Assembly: GCA_021443235.1 (NCBI GenBank)
Contig: JABUUJ010000004.1
Coordinates: forward strand, 1 to 20,412
Direction of reading: 5' to 3'
Length of the DNA stretch: 20,412 bases
DNA from: Muribaculaceae bacterium
GTDB lineage: Bacteria > Bacteroidota > Bacteroidia > Bacteroidales > Muribaculaceae
A program made the translations under genes and the position numbers. Positions 8,226 through 15,763 of the stretch are shown here, piece after piece. Position 1 is the stretch's first letter, and each line of letters opens with the position of its first letter. The notes under the pieces are model-generated. The model did not search any database. It was not told where the DNA came from and saw nothing but the letters and a program-made list of their open reading frames with translations.

Positions 8226-8308
8226 AAAACGTTCGAAAAAGCAACAAAAACGCATATTTTATCTATGGTAAAACGGTAGTAAAATAGATAGTAAAATAAT
8301 GTATAAAA
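8226..8308. promoter_or_regulatory. Helically phased A-tracts between divergent promoters (predicted bent DNA)
   Basis: Runs of four or five A start at 8226, 8236, 8246, 8270, 8281, 8293 and 8305, with a T4 run at 8257. The steps are 10, 10, 11, 13, 11, 12 and 12 bases, close to one helical turn each. The stretch includes an exact tandem repeat, TAGTAAAATA, at 8277-8286 and 8289-8298. It ends just before the -33 box of the cit promoter. Phased A-tracts curve DNA and can act as UP-like or protein-binding regions; that function here is inference. Confidence 0.55.
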
Positions 8309-8310
8309 CA

Positions 8311-8342
8311 TTTGGTGGAATTAAAAATTATAACTACTTTTG
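8311..8342 (+). promoter_or_regulatory. Promoter of the citrate lyase operon
   Basis: TTTG (8311-8314) and TACTTTTG (8335-8342) are both exact matches to the Bacteroidetes -33 and -7 elements, with a 20-base spacer. Transcription would begin near 8349, giving a leader of about 92 bases before citD. This is the best promoter in the window and the only convincing one I find for citD through icd. Confidence 0.75.
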
Positions 8343-8396
8343 ACCTTTGAAACCAAAAAGCAATGAATAGTGCGCGTCAAGCCTCTATAACTACTT
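8329..8396 (+). repeat. 11-bp direct repeat TATAACTACTT, two copies
   Basis: Exact copies lie at 8329-8339 and 8386-8396, with starts 57 bases apart. The first overlaps the -7 box of the cit promoter; the second lies in the transcribed leader. A pair like this could be a two-site operator bringing a repressor onto the promoter, or it could be chance in AT-rich DNA. Confidence 0.5.
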
Positions 8397-8405
8397 GGCA
8401 CTCAC
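8370..8405 (+). promoter_or_regulatory. Imperfect hairpin in the citD leader
   Basis: GTGCGCGTCAAG (8370-8381) can pair with CTTGGCACTCAC (8394-8405), with two mismatches and one G-U pair, around a 12-base loop that holds the start of the second TATAACTACTT copy. It is weak as a structure and is recorded only as a possible leader element. Confidence 0.25.
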
Positions 8406-8440
8406 GCCTTTAATAATAAACCTAATAATTATAACCTTTT

Positions 8441-8719
8441 ATGGAGATAAAAAATGCTGTTGCAGGCACACTTGAATCGGGCGACATCCAGGTTCAAATA
8501 GCGCCTAATGAGAGCAAAGGGTTGCAAATCAACCTTGAGAGTACGGTTGCTTTCCAGTTTGGCGAGCAAATCAAGAAAGTAATCACCGAGACACTCGTTG
8601 AGCTGGGCGTAGAAGATGCGCTGGTGCAGGCCAACGACAAAGGAGCATTAGACTGCACAATCCGTGCCCGCGTCACCGCTGCCGCAGTGCGCGCCACAGG
8701 CAAGGATGTGTGGGCTTAA
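8441..8719 (+). CDS. citD: Citrate lyase acyl carrier protein (gamma subunit)
   Basis: The 92-residue protein is the carrier subunit of citrate lyase. It holds the 2'-(5''-phosphoribosyl)-3'-dephospho-CoA group on which acetyl and citryl thioesters form. The N-terminal AVAGTLESGD contains Ser13, the expected attachment residue (Ser14 in the Escherichia coli protein). The C-terminal part, NDKGALDCTIRARV, is the family's other conserved block. The length is normal. It is the first gene of the unit behind the promoter at 8311-8342, and citE follows after 34 bases. The assembly acts in the cytoplasm during anaerobic citrate use. No Shine-Dalgarno site is seen before the ATG, as for most genes here. 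Confidence 0.95.
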   Translation: MEIKNAVAGTLESGDIQVQIAPNESKGLQINLESTVAFQFGEQIKKVITETLVELGVEDALVQANDKGALDCTIRARVTAAAVRATGKDVWA

Positions 8720-8753
8720 TTTTTTTGTGAACATTAAAGCCCAAACTAACGAT

Positions 8754-9644
8754 ATGGAACGATTAAGAAGAACGATGATGTTTGTGCCGGGCAATAATCC
8801 CGGTATGATGGCCGACGCACACATCTACGGCCCCGACTCAATCATGCTCGACCTTGAGGACTCGGTAACGATGGCCGAGAAAGACGCTGCGCGCCTGCTC
8901 GTGCACCACGCCCTCAAGACCATTGACTATGGCGACACCGAAATGGTGGTGCGCATCAACCCGCTTAACACCCCCTATGGCAAGAAAGACGTTGAGGCAG
9001 TGATCAAGGCTGGCGTGGACGTGATACGCATGCCCAAGACCGAGACTGCCGACGAGATACGCGAGCTCGAGGAAGAGATTATCAAAGTTGAGACCGAGCT
9101 GGGCTGCGTGGGCCGCACCCTCATCATGGCCGCCATCGAGAGCACCATGGGAGTCATCAACGCCTACGATATCGCCACAGCGTCGAAGCGCATGATGGGT
9201 ATCGCCCTCGGCGCCGAGGACTACAGCGCCAACCTCAAGACACAGCGCACCCCCGAAGGCATGGAGCTGTTGCTGGCTCGTCAGACTATCGTAGTGGCAG
9301 CCCGTGCCGCCGGCATCGACGCGCTCGACACCGTTTACAGCAACCTTAACGACATGGAGACCTTCCGCAAGGAGGTAGAGCTCATCAAGAGCCTTGGTTT
9401 TGACGGCAAGTCGATCATAAACCCCCGCCAAATTGAGGTTGTCAACGAGGTATTTGCTCCCAAAGAGAAAGAAATCCAGAAGTCACTCACCATTCTTGCC
9501 GCCATCAAGGAGGCCGAGAAGCGCGGTTCGGGTGTTATCGCGGTAAACGGCAAGATGGTTGACCGTCCAGTGGTTATTCGCGCACAACGTACAATCGACC
9601 TGGCAGTAGCATCAGGCATTTTAACAAAGGAGGATTTAGTATGA
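8754..9644 (+). CDS. citE: Citrate lyase beta subunit (citryl-ACP oxaloacetate-lyase)
   Basis: The 296-residue protein cleaves citryl-ACP into oxaloacetate and acetyl-ACP. I chose ATG 8754 because MERLRRTMMFVPGNNPGM matches the usual CitE start; the frame is open further upstream into citD, but those residues do not resemble the family. It is a HpcH/HpaI-type TIM barrel. DSIMLDLEDSV supplies acidic metal-site residues, VRINPLNTPYG the conserved Arg, and AAIESTMGV the metal-binding Glu, followed by GAEDYSANL. The stop overlaps the citF start by four bases (ATGA), which implies coupled translation. A strong ribosome binding site for citF sits inside its last codons. Confidence 0.95.
   Translation: MERLRRTMMFVPGNNPGMMADAHIYGPDSIMLDLEDSVTMAEKDAARLLVHHALKTIDYGDTEMVVRINPLNTPYGKKDVEAVIKAGVDVIRMPKTETADEIRELEEEIIKVETELGCVGRTLIMAAIESTMGVINAYDIATASKRMMGIALGAEDYSANLKTQRTPEGMELLLARQTIVVAARAAGIDALDTVYSNLNDMETFRKEVELIKSLGFDGKSIINPRQIEVVNEVFAPKEKEIQKSLTILAAIKEAEKRGSGVIAVNGKMVDRPVVIRAQRTIDLAVASGILTKEDLV
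9626..9633 (+). promoter_or_regulatory. Strong Shine-Dalgarno site for citF
   Basis: AAAGGAGG lies seven bases before the citF ATG, inside the 3' end of citE. A full-consensus site stands out because the other starts in the window are AT-rich and lack one. It fixes the citF start at 9641. Confidence 0.75.
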
Positions 9645-11179
9645 GCACAATAAAACAACGTCAAGAACTCATTGCGGCAGCCGCCGCAAAGATGGGCAAA
9701 CAGGTATATGCCTACGACGAGGCACCTAAAAACATAATGCCCCGTAAAGAGCTTCACCAAGATAACGGCAAAGTCACCACGCTTGAGGACGCGATCAAGA
9801 AAACTGGTCTTAAAGACGGCATGACCATTTCGTTCCACCACCACTTCCGTGGCGGTGACAAGGTTGTGAACATGGTGGTTGCGAAGTTGGCCGAAATGGG
9901 TTTCAAGAGCCTCACGCTGGCCGCATCGAGCCTTAGCGACGTCCACGAGCCACTGATTGAGCACATCAAGAACGGCGTAATCAGCAAAATCTTCACTTCG
10001 GGTCTGCGTGGCAAACTTGCCAACGAGATTTCGCACGGATTGATGGAAGAGCCCGTAGTATTCCGCTCGCACGGCGGCCGCGGCAGCGCCATTGCTACCG
10101 GCGACATGCACATCGACGTTGCCTTCCTGGGCGCATCGTCGTGTGACCCGATGGGCAACTCTTGCGGTTACTCTCGCTCGGAAAACGCCAAGTCGATATG
10201 CGGCTCGCTGGGCTATGCTTTGCCCGACGCACAGTATGCCGACAAGGTGATTATCCTCACCGACGACCTAGTGCCCTACCCCAACACCCCCAACTCGATT
10301 TCGGAGCGCAACGTTGACCACGTTGTAGTGGTTGACAGTGTGGGCGACTCATCGAAGATCTCGTCGGGCGCAATCCGCGACACCAAGAATCCACGCGATA
10401 TTCTTCTCGCCAAGCAGGCCGCCAAGGTAATCATCAACAGCGGTTACTTCAAGGAGGGTTTCTCAATCCAAACTGGCTCGGGTGGCGCATCGCTCGCCGC
10501 AGTGAAATACATACGCCAAAGCATGATTGACCAAGGCATCAAGGCAAGCTTCGCGCTGGGTGGCATCACTGCCCACATGGTGAAGATGCACGAGGAAGGC
10601 CTCATTGAGCGCCTGATTGACGTGCAGTCGTTTGACAAAGTTGCCGCCGAGTCGCTGAAGAGCGACCCAATGCACAAGGAGGTATCGGCCAACGAATATG
10701 CGAGTGCCGACGAGCCCGGCTCGGCGACACACTGCCTTGACATCGTGATACTCTCGGCCCTTGAGGTTGACGTCAACTTCAACGTGAACGTGCTGGTGGG
10801 CAGCGACGGCATTATCCGCGGCGCTATTGGCGGCCACCCCGACACCGCTGCCGACTCGGCGTTGTCGATTATCGTGTGCCCCATGCTGCGTGGCCGCATA
10901 CCTTGCGTCGTTGACGAGGTAACCACACTCATCACTCCGGGTACGACAGTCGATGTTGTTGTCACCGAGTATGGCATCGCAGTCAATCCCCGCCGTCCCG
11001 AGCTCAAAGAGCGCCTCATCAAGGCTGGCCTCAACATCGTAGAGATTAACAGCCTAAAAGAGAAAGCCACATCGATTATCGGAGTTCCCGCCGCGTTGCC
11101 ATTTGGCGACAAGGTGGTGGGCGTGGTGATGAACCGTGACGGCAGCGTGATGGACGTAATCAAGAATATCAAAGGATAA
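9641..11179 (+). CDS. citF: Citrate lyase alpha subunit (citrate:acetyl-ACP transferase)
   Basis: The 512-residue protein exchanges the acetyl group on CitD for citrate, giving citryl-ACP and free acetate. It resembles the family throughout: SFHHHFRGGDKVVN near the N-terminus, HGGRGSAIATGD, AFLGASSCDPMGNSCGYS in the middle, and IGGHPDTAADS with VTEYGIAVNPRRPEL toward the C-terminus. The length is normal (about 510). The start is fixed by the four-base overlap with citE and the AAAGGAGG site. The chain is intact, with no frameshift seen. citX follows after 34 bases. Confidence 0.96.
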   Translation: MSTIKQRQELIAAAAAKMGKQVYAYDEAPKNIMPRKELHQDNGKVTTLEDAIKKTGLKDGMTISFHHHFRGGDKVVNMVVAKLAEMGFKSLTLAASSLSDVHEPLIEHIKNGVISKIFTSGLRGKLANEISHGLMEEPVVFRSHGGRGSAIATGDMHIDVAFLGASSCDPMGNSCGYSRSENAKSICGSLGYALPDAQYADKVIILTDDLVPYPNTPNSISERNVDHVVVVDSVGDSSKISSGAIRDTKNPRDILLAKQAAKVIINSGYFKEGFSIQTGSGGASLAAVKYIRQSMIDQGIKASFALGGITAHMVKMHEEGLIERLIDVQSFDKVAAESLKSDPMHKEVSANEYASADEPGSATHCLDIVILSALEVDVNFNVNVLVGSDGIIRGAIGGHPDTAADSALSIIVCPMLRGRIPCVVDEVTTLITPGTTVDVVVTEYGIAVNPRRPELKERLIKAGLNIVEINSLKEKATSIIGVPAALPFGDKVVGVVMNRDGSVMDVIKNIKG

Positions 11180-11213
11180 AACATAGAGAAGAAAATAAGA
11201 AACTGCTATTCTT

Positions 11214-11714
11214 ATGGAAATTACGCTTGACCAACTGCTTGCAAGCCGCGAGATGCGTAGCGCAAGGCAGCAAGAGCTACTCGCAAAGTATCCCGGTGCC
11301 ACCATTGTGTGCCTCACGGTGATAATGCCAGGAAGCGTCAAGCGTAATTTCTTCTCTTTAATCACTGCCGGCGCGGCGTTGCAGGCAATCATTGCACGCT
11401 ACAGCGGCATGAAGCACCTTAGCACCTGCGACCTTGCGACAGGCTTTGAGGCTTATCTGGTGACCGACATCGACAGAATCGCCGCAAAGAAAATCGCTTG
11501 CGACATCGAGGACAGCCACCCGCTGGGTCGGCTCTTTGACATCGACGTGATTGACATCGACGGCGCCCCAATGTCGAGGTCAGTGGTGTGCCACAAGCCA
11601 CGACGATGCCTGATGTGCGACAACGAGGCAAGATACTGCATGCGCAACCGCACCCACACGCAAGAGGAACTGCACAGCAAGATTGCCCAAATGGTAAATG
11701 ACTATGTACAGTGA
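11214..11714 (+). CDS. citX: Apo-citrate lyase phosphoribosyl-dephospho-CoA transferase
   Basis: The 166-residue protein transfers the prosthetic group precursor, triphosphoribosyl-dephospho-CoA, to the serine of apo-CitD, making holo-carrier. Family marks are LLASREMRSARQQELL at the N-terminus, SHPLGRLFDIDVID in the middle, and PRRCLMCDNEARYC near the C-terminus, parallel to the PRRCLLC block of Escherichia coli CitX. It is a separate gene here rather than fused to citG as in Haemophilus-type CitXG proteins. The end overlaps the next gene by 17 bases, so the two are probably translated in step. Confidence 0.93.
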   Translation: MEITLDQLLASREMRSARQQELLAKYPGATIVCLTVIMPGSVKRNFFSLITAGAALQAIIARYSGMKHLSTCDLATGFEAYLVTDIDRIAAKKIACDIEDSHPLGRLFDIDVIDIDGAPMSRSVVCHKPRRCLMCDNEARYCMRNRTHTQEELHSKIAQMVNDYVQ

Positions 11715-13422
11715 ATATGAAATAACTCAAATGCCACTCGCATTGAAATCGTGCCGCACACGCGTAGAGCGGTTTCTTGCCGAGAATGAGCTGCGTCTCG
11801 ACGATGTTGACTACTATGCGGTGGTCACTCGCCTGGGCGACGACACCATACTTGCCGGCGGTGGCTTGAGCAAAGACATAATCAAGTGCATAGCTGTTGA
11901 TGACTCATTGCGGGGAACCGGGATGAGTCAACGTCTTGTTTCACACCTCCTTAGCATGGCAGGCGAGAATGGGTACAGAAATGTGAAGGTTTATACCAAA
12001 CCCACTAATGTTGAGATATTTACAAGTATGGCATTCCGCCAGTTGGCGGCCTCGCCACTCGCCGTGCTAATGGAAAACGGGCTGGGAGGGCTGAGTACCT
12101 ATTGCAACTATCTCAACAGGCTGAAACGCGACGGCCACAACGGGGTGATAGTGATGAACTGCAACCCGCTCACGCTGGGCCACAGATATCTTGTTGAGCA
12201 GGCGGCACAGCGGGTCGACAATCTGTATGTCATCATCGTAAACGAAGACCTGTCGTTGTTCGGCACCCGCCAACGCACCGAGATGGCAAGGAAAGCGTGC
12301 GAAGACCTGCCCAATGTGACAGTGTGCAATGGCAGCGACTACACAATTTCGGCGCTGACATTCCCCACCTACTTCCTCAAGCAGCTGAGCGATGCCAGCG
12401 ACACGCATATGACACTCGACATCGACCTTTTTGCGCGGCACATCGCCCCGGCACTGGGTGCGACAGTGCGTTTTGCTGGCACTGAGCCACACGACGCACT
12501 CACCTGCCGCTACAATGAGCTTATGAAGGAGTTGCTGCCCTGTCGTGGCATTGAAGTGGTGGAGATAGAGCGCAAAACGCAAGACGGCGCAGCAATTAGT
12601 GCGTCAAAAGTCAGGCAACTGCTTGAGCAAGAGGAACTGCGCGAGGCAGTTGCGCTGGTGCCAGCCACCACCATCCCCTACGTCGTGTCAAAGCAAGCGG
12701 TGATGTCGCTCAAGAAAGAACTTGCAACAACGCCCAAGCCAGGGCTCGTTGACCATGCCGACAATGGCGCGCACCAAGACATGGACTATGCGCTGATGCT
12801 CGCCAGCATTGACGCACTTGAGCCTTATTTCGATCTTCTCGCGCAGCACGGCTTTGATAACGATGAGCCTGACGCACAGGTAATAAGGCAGATAGGCATT
12901 GATGCCGAGGCCGCCATGCTGAAGGCAACACGTGGCGTTAACACCCACCGTGGAGCGTTGTTCTCGATGGGGCTGGCGATAGTTGCAGCAGCACAGTCGC
13001 TACGCAGCGGCAAAGACTGGGCCGAGGTTGTCAAGGCGATTGCGGCGCAGATTCCCACTGGGCACAACTCCAACGGAGCGAAGGCGCGCGAGCAATACAA
13101 GGCAAAAGGTGCTCTCGACCTTGCCCGCGAAGGCTATAGCGAGCTCACAAACAGTTGGTTGCCGGCCTATCGCAATGCGTCGGCCGATGCCGAGTTGAAG
13201 ACCTTACTGCTGATTATGTCGCAACTCGACGACACCAATGTGATACATCGCGTAGGCTATGACAAGGCGCAGCAAGTGAAAAGAGATGCGAAAGAAATTT
13301 ATGAGAATTTCAATTTAATTAAGGTGGAAGAGCTGAACCGACGCTTTAACCGCGAGAACATCTCGCCTGGGGGAGCCGCCGACATGCTTGCCCTCACCTT
13401 TTTTATAAACGCAATAAAATAA
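11698..13422 (+). CDS. citC-citG: Fusion of citrate lyase ligase (CitC) and triphosphoribosyl-dephospho-CoA synthase (CitG)
   Basis: One 574-residue chain holds two activities. Residues about 25-125 are a GNAT-like domain (GLSKDIIKCIAVDDSLRGTG), as at the start of CitC. Residues about 145-328 are the nucleotidyltransferase part, with NCNPLTLGH (154-162, the HxGH-like site) and ISASKVR (300-306). CitC acetylates the CitD thiol using acetate and ATP. Residues about 330-574 are CitG, which joins ATP and dephospho-CoA with loss of adenine: TPKPGLVD (345-352), NGAHQDMD, GVNTHRGA (413-420), and SPGGAADMLA (556-565). The CitG part is about 245 residues, shorter than free-standing CitG (about 290), mainly at its start. 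All key motifs look intact, and the joint lies near residue 329. ATG 11704 is an alternative start. In enterobacteria citC is a separate first gene. Confidence 0.93.
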   Translation: MTMYSEYEITQMPLALKSCRTRVERFLAENELRLDDVDYYAVVTRLGDDTILAGGGLSKDIIKCIAVDDSLRGTGMSQRLVSHLLSMAGENGYRNVKVYTKPTNVEIFTSMAFRQLAASPLAVLMENGLGGLSTYCNYLNRLKRDGHNGVIVMNCNPLTLGHRYLVEQAAQRVDNLYVIIVNEDLSLFGTRQRTEMARKACEDLPNVTVCNGSDYTISALTFPTYFLKQLSDASDTHMTLDIDLFARHIAPALGATVRFAGTEPHDALTCRYNELMKELLPCRGIEVVEIERKTQDGAAISASKVRQLLEQEELREAVALVPATTIPYVVSKQAVMSLKKELATTPKPGLVDHADNGAHQDMDYALMLASIDALEPYFDLLAQHGFDNDEPDAQVIRQIGIDAEAAMLKATRGVNTHRGALFSMGLAIVAAAQSLRSGKDWAEVVKAIAAQIPTGHNSNGAKAREQYKAKGALDLAREGYSELTNSWLPAYRNASADAELKTLLLIMSQLDDTNVIHRVGYDKAQQVKRDAKEIYENFNLIKVEELNRRFNRENISPGGAADMLALTFFINAIK

Positions 13423-13459
13423 CCAAATTTATAACCCTAATTAAATTAATTATTAAACT

Positions 13460-15700
13460 ATGGTAGAACTTATCAATCAAGGTGTTTACCTCATTAACGG
13501 AACTGAGATTCGCAAGGATGCGGCTGGTATGCCCACCCCCGACGAGGCTCGTGAAAAAACTATTACCTATGGCATCCTTCGCAGCCACGATGTAGATGGC
13601 AGCAAGGGCAAGAAAATGCGCATCAAGTTTGACGCGATGATGTCGCACGATATTACCTATGTGGGTATTATCCAGACAGCACGTGCCAGTGGACTTGAGA
13701 AATTTCCTCTCCCCTATGCAATGACAAACTGCCACAACTCGCTGTGTGCCGTTGGCGGTACGATTAACGAGGACGACCACGTGTTTGGTTTGTCGGCAGC
13801 CAAGAAATATGGTGGCATCTATGTGCCCGCCAACCAAGCGGTTATCCACCAGTATGCCCGTGAGGCAATGGTGAAGTGCGGTAACATGATTTTGGGTAGC
13901 GACTCGCACACCCGTTATGGCTCGCTCGGAAATATGGGCGTGGGCGAAGGCGGTGGTGAGCTTGTTAAGCAACTACTGAAGAACACTTGGGACATCAATG
14001 CTCCCGAGGTAGTGCTCGTGTGGCTGGAAGGCGCTCCGCGCAAGGGTGTAGGTCCCCACGACGTAGCCATTTCGCTTGTAAAAGCCACATTTGAGAGTGG
14101 TTGCGTGAAGAACAAGGTGCTGGAGTTTGCAGGTCCTGGCGTGAAGAACTTGCCCATCGACTTCCGCAACGGCATCGACATCATGACCACCGAGACCACT
14201 TGCTTGAGCTCGATTTGGGTAACCGACGACGAGGTGAAGCATCACTATGAGATTCACAACCGTCCCGAGGACTTCAAGGTGCTTCAGCCCGGCGACATCG
14301 CTTACTACGACCAGATGATACGCATCGACCTGTCGAAGCAGGAGTGCATGATTGCCCTCCCCTATCATCCCTCTAACGCATTCACAATCCACGAGTTGCA
14401 GGCCAACCCCATTGAGATTCTCAAGGCTGTTGAGGCCGACACCAAGAAGCGCTATGGCGACAAGGTGCAGTGCGACCTCGTTGACAAGGTGATTAATGGC
14501 AAAGTACAGGCCGACCAAGGTATCATCGCCGGTTGCTCGGGCGGCACCTACGACAACCTGAGCGCTGCAGCTGCAATCATGCGTGGCGAGTCGATTGGCA
14601 ACGACTACTTCACAATGTCGGCTTATCCCCAATCAATACCCGTTTACATGGCAACTACCCGCAACGGCATCGCCGAGGAGCTGCTCGAGGCTGGCGTGGT
14701 AATCAAGCCCGCCTTCTGCGGTCCTTGCTTCGGTGCTGGCGATGTTCCCGCCAACAATGGTCTGTCAATACGTCACACAACCCGTAATTTCCCCAACCGT
14801 GAAGGTTCGAAGCCTGGTCAGGGTCAGATTTCGCTCGTTGCACTGATGGATGCCCGCTCAATCGCCGCAACCGCAGCCAACGGAGGCGTTATCACCGCTG
14901 CTACCGACGTTGACTACACCGACGACCACAAGAAATATGAATTTGACGCACGCATCTACGAGCGCCGCGTTTACAACGGATATGAGAAGGAAGACCTGTC
15001 GCAAGACCTGAAGTATGGCCCCAACATCAAGGACTGGCCCACAATGTATCCTCTCCAGAAGGACATGCTCCTCGAGCTTGCAGCCGTAATCCACGATCCC
15101 GTAACCACAACCGACGAGCTAATTCCCTCGGGCGAGACCTCAAGCTACCGCTCTAACCCGTTGAAACTCTCTGAGTTTGCCCTGTCGCGCCGCGTTCCCG
15201 AGTATGTAGGCATCAGCAAGCGCATTCAGGCCGAGGACCTTGCACGCCGCGAGGGCAAGGTGAGCGAGAACATCGCTGCCGCACTTGCCAAGGTGGGCGC
15301 CAAGGCCGAGGAGACCTCATTTGGTTCGTGCGTATTTGCTAATCGTCCTGGCGACGGTTCGGCACGCGAGCAGGCCGCATCGTGCCAGAAGGTACTGGGT
15401 GGCGACGCCAACATCTGCTACGAGTATGCTACCAAGCGCTATCGCAGCAACTGCATCAACTGGGGTATCATTCCGTTCACTATCGCCAAGGACGTAGAGT
15501 TCAACTATGTTGATGGCGACTTCGTGTTTGTTCCCGGCATCCGCGAGGCAATCCTTGGCGGCAAGGAAGAGATTGATGCCAAGGTGATTACCAAGGACGG
15601 TGTTAAGGACCTCCACCTGTATTTCCAGAACCTCACTGCCGACGAGCGTCAGATTCTTGCCGACGGTTGCCTGATGAACTACTACAAAAACAAGAAATAA
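13460..15700 (+). CDS. acnA: Aconitate hydratase, mitochondrial-like
   Basis: The 746-residue cytoplasmic [4Fe-4S] enzyme interconverts citrate and isocitrate. SDSHT is at 147-151 and GEGGGEL follows. The cluster ligands are Cys359 in GCSGGT and Cys420 and Cys423 in CGPCFG. This spacing nearly equals the 358/421/424 pattern of mitochondrial aconitase, in line with the mitochondrial-like aconitases reported for Bacteroides. The swivel domain (about 560-746) is complete, including SCVFANRPGDGSAREQAA. It begins 37 bases after the citC-citG stop with no promoter box in between, so it should be read from the cit promoter. Bacteroides usually place this gene beside icd and the citrate synthase gene; here the upstream neighbours are citrate lyase genes. 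Confidence 0.93.
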   Translation: MVELINQGVYLINGTEIRKDAAGMPTPDEAREKTITYGILRSHDVDGSKGKKMRIKFDAMMSHDITYVGIIQTARASGLEKFPLPYAMTNCHNSLCAVGGTINEDDHVFGLSAAKKYGGIYVPANQAVIHQYAREAMVKCGNMILGSDSHTRYGSLGNMGVGEGGGELVKQLLKNTWDINAPEVVLVWLEGAPRKGVGPHDVAISLVKATFESGCVKNKVLEFAGPGVKNLPIDFRNGIDIMTTETTCLSSIWVTDDEVKHHYEIHNRPEDFKVLQPGDIAYYDQMIRIDLSKQECMIALPYHPSNAFTIHELQANPIEILKAVEADTKKRYGDKVQCDLVDKVINGKVQADQGIIAGCSGGTYDNLSAAAAIMRGESIGNDYFTMSAYPQSIPVYMATTRNGIAEELLEAGVVIKPAFCGPCFGAGDVPANNGLSIRHTTRNFPNREGSKPGQGQISLVALMDARSIAATAANGGVITAATDVDYTDDHKKYEFDARIYERRVYNGYEKEDLSQDLKYGPNIKDWPTMYPLQKDMLLELAAVIHDPVTTTDELIPSGETSSYRSNPLKLSEFALSRRVPEYVGISKRIQAEDLARREGKVSENIAAALAKVGAKAEETSFGSCVFANRPGDGSAREQAASCQKVLGGDANICYEYATKRYRSNCINWGIIPFTIAKDVEFNYVDGDFVFVPGIREAILGGKEEIDAKVITKDGVKDLHLYFQNLTADERQILADGCLMNYYKNKK

Positions 15701-15763
15701 TCAACACCACCCGCGCTCCCAGTGGGCGCCGGTAAATAAACCATTATAACAAACGAACTTACT

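Noticed and set aside
8664..8753. A longer citE reading frame starting inside citD
   Set aside because: The extra 30 residues overlap citD out of frame and do not resemble CitE; MERLRRTMMFVPG at 8754 does.
15713..15729. GC-rich hairpin between acnA and icd as a terminator
   Set aside because: The stem is short and bulged, with no T tract after it; it is more likely a processing or stability element, or chance.
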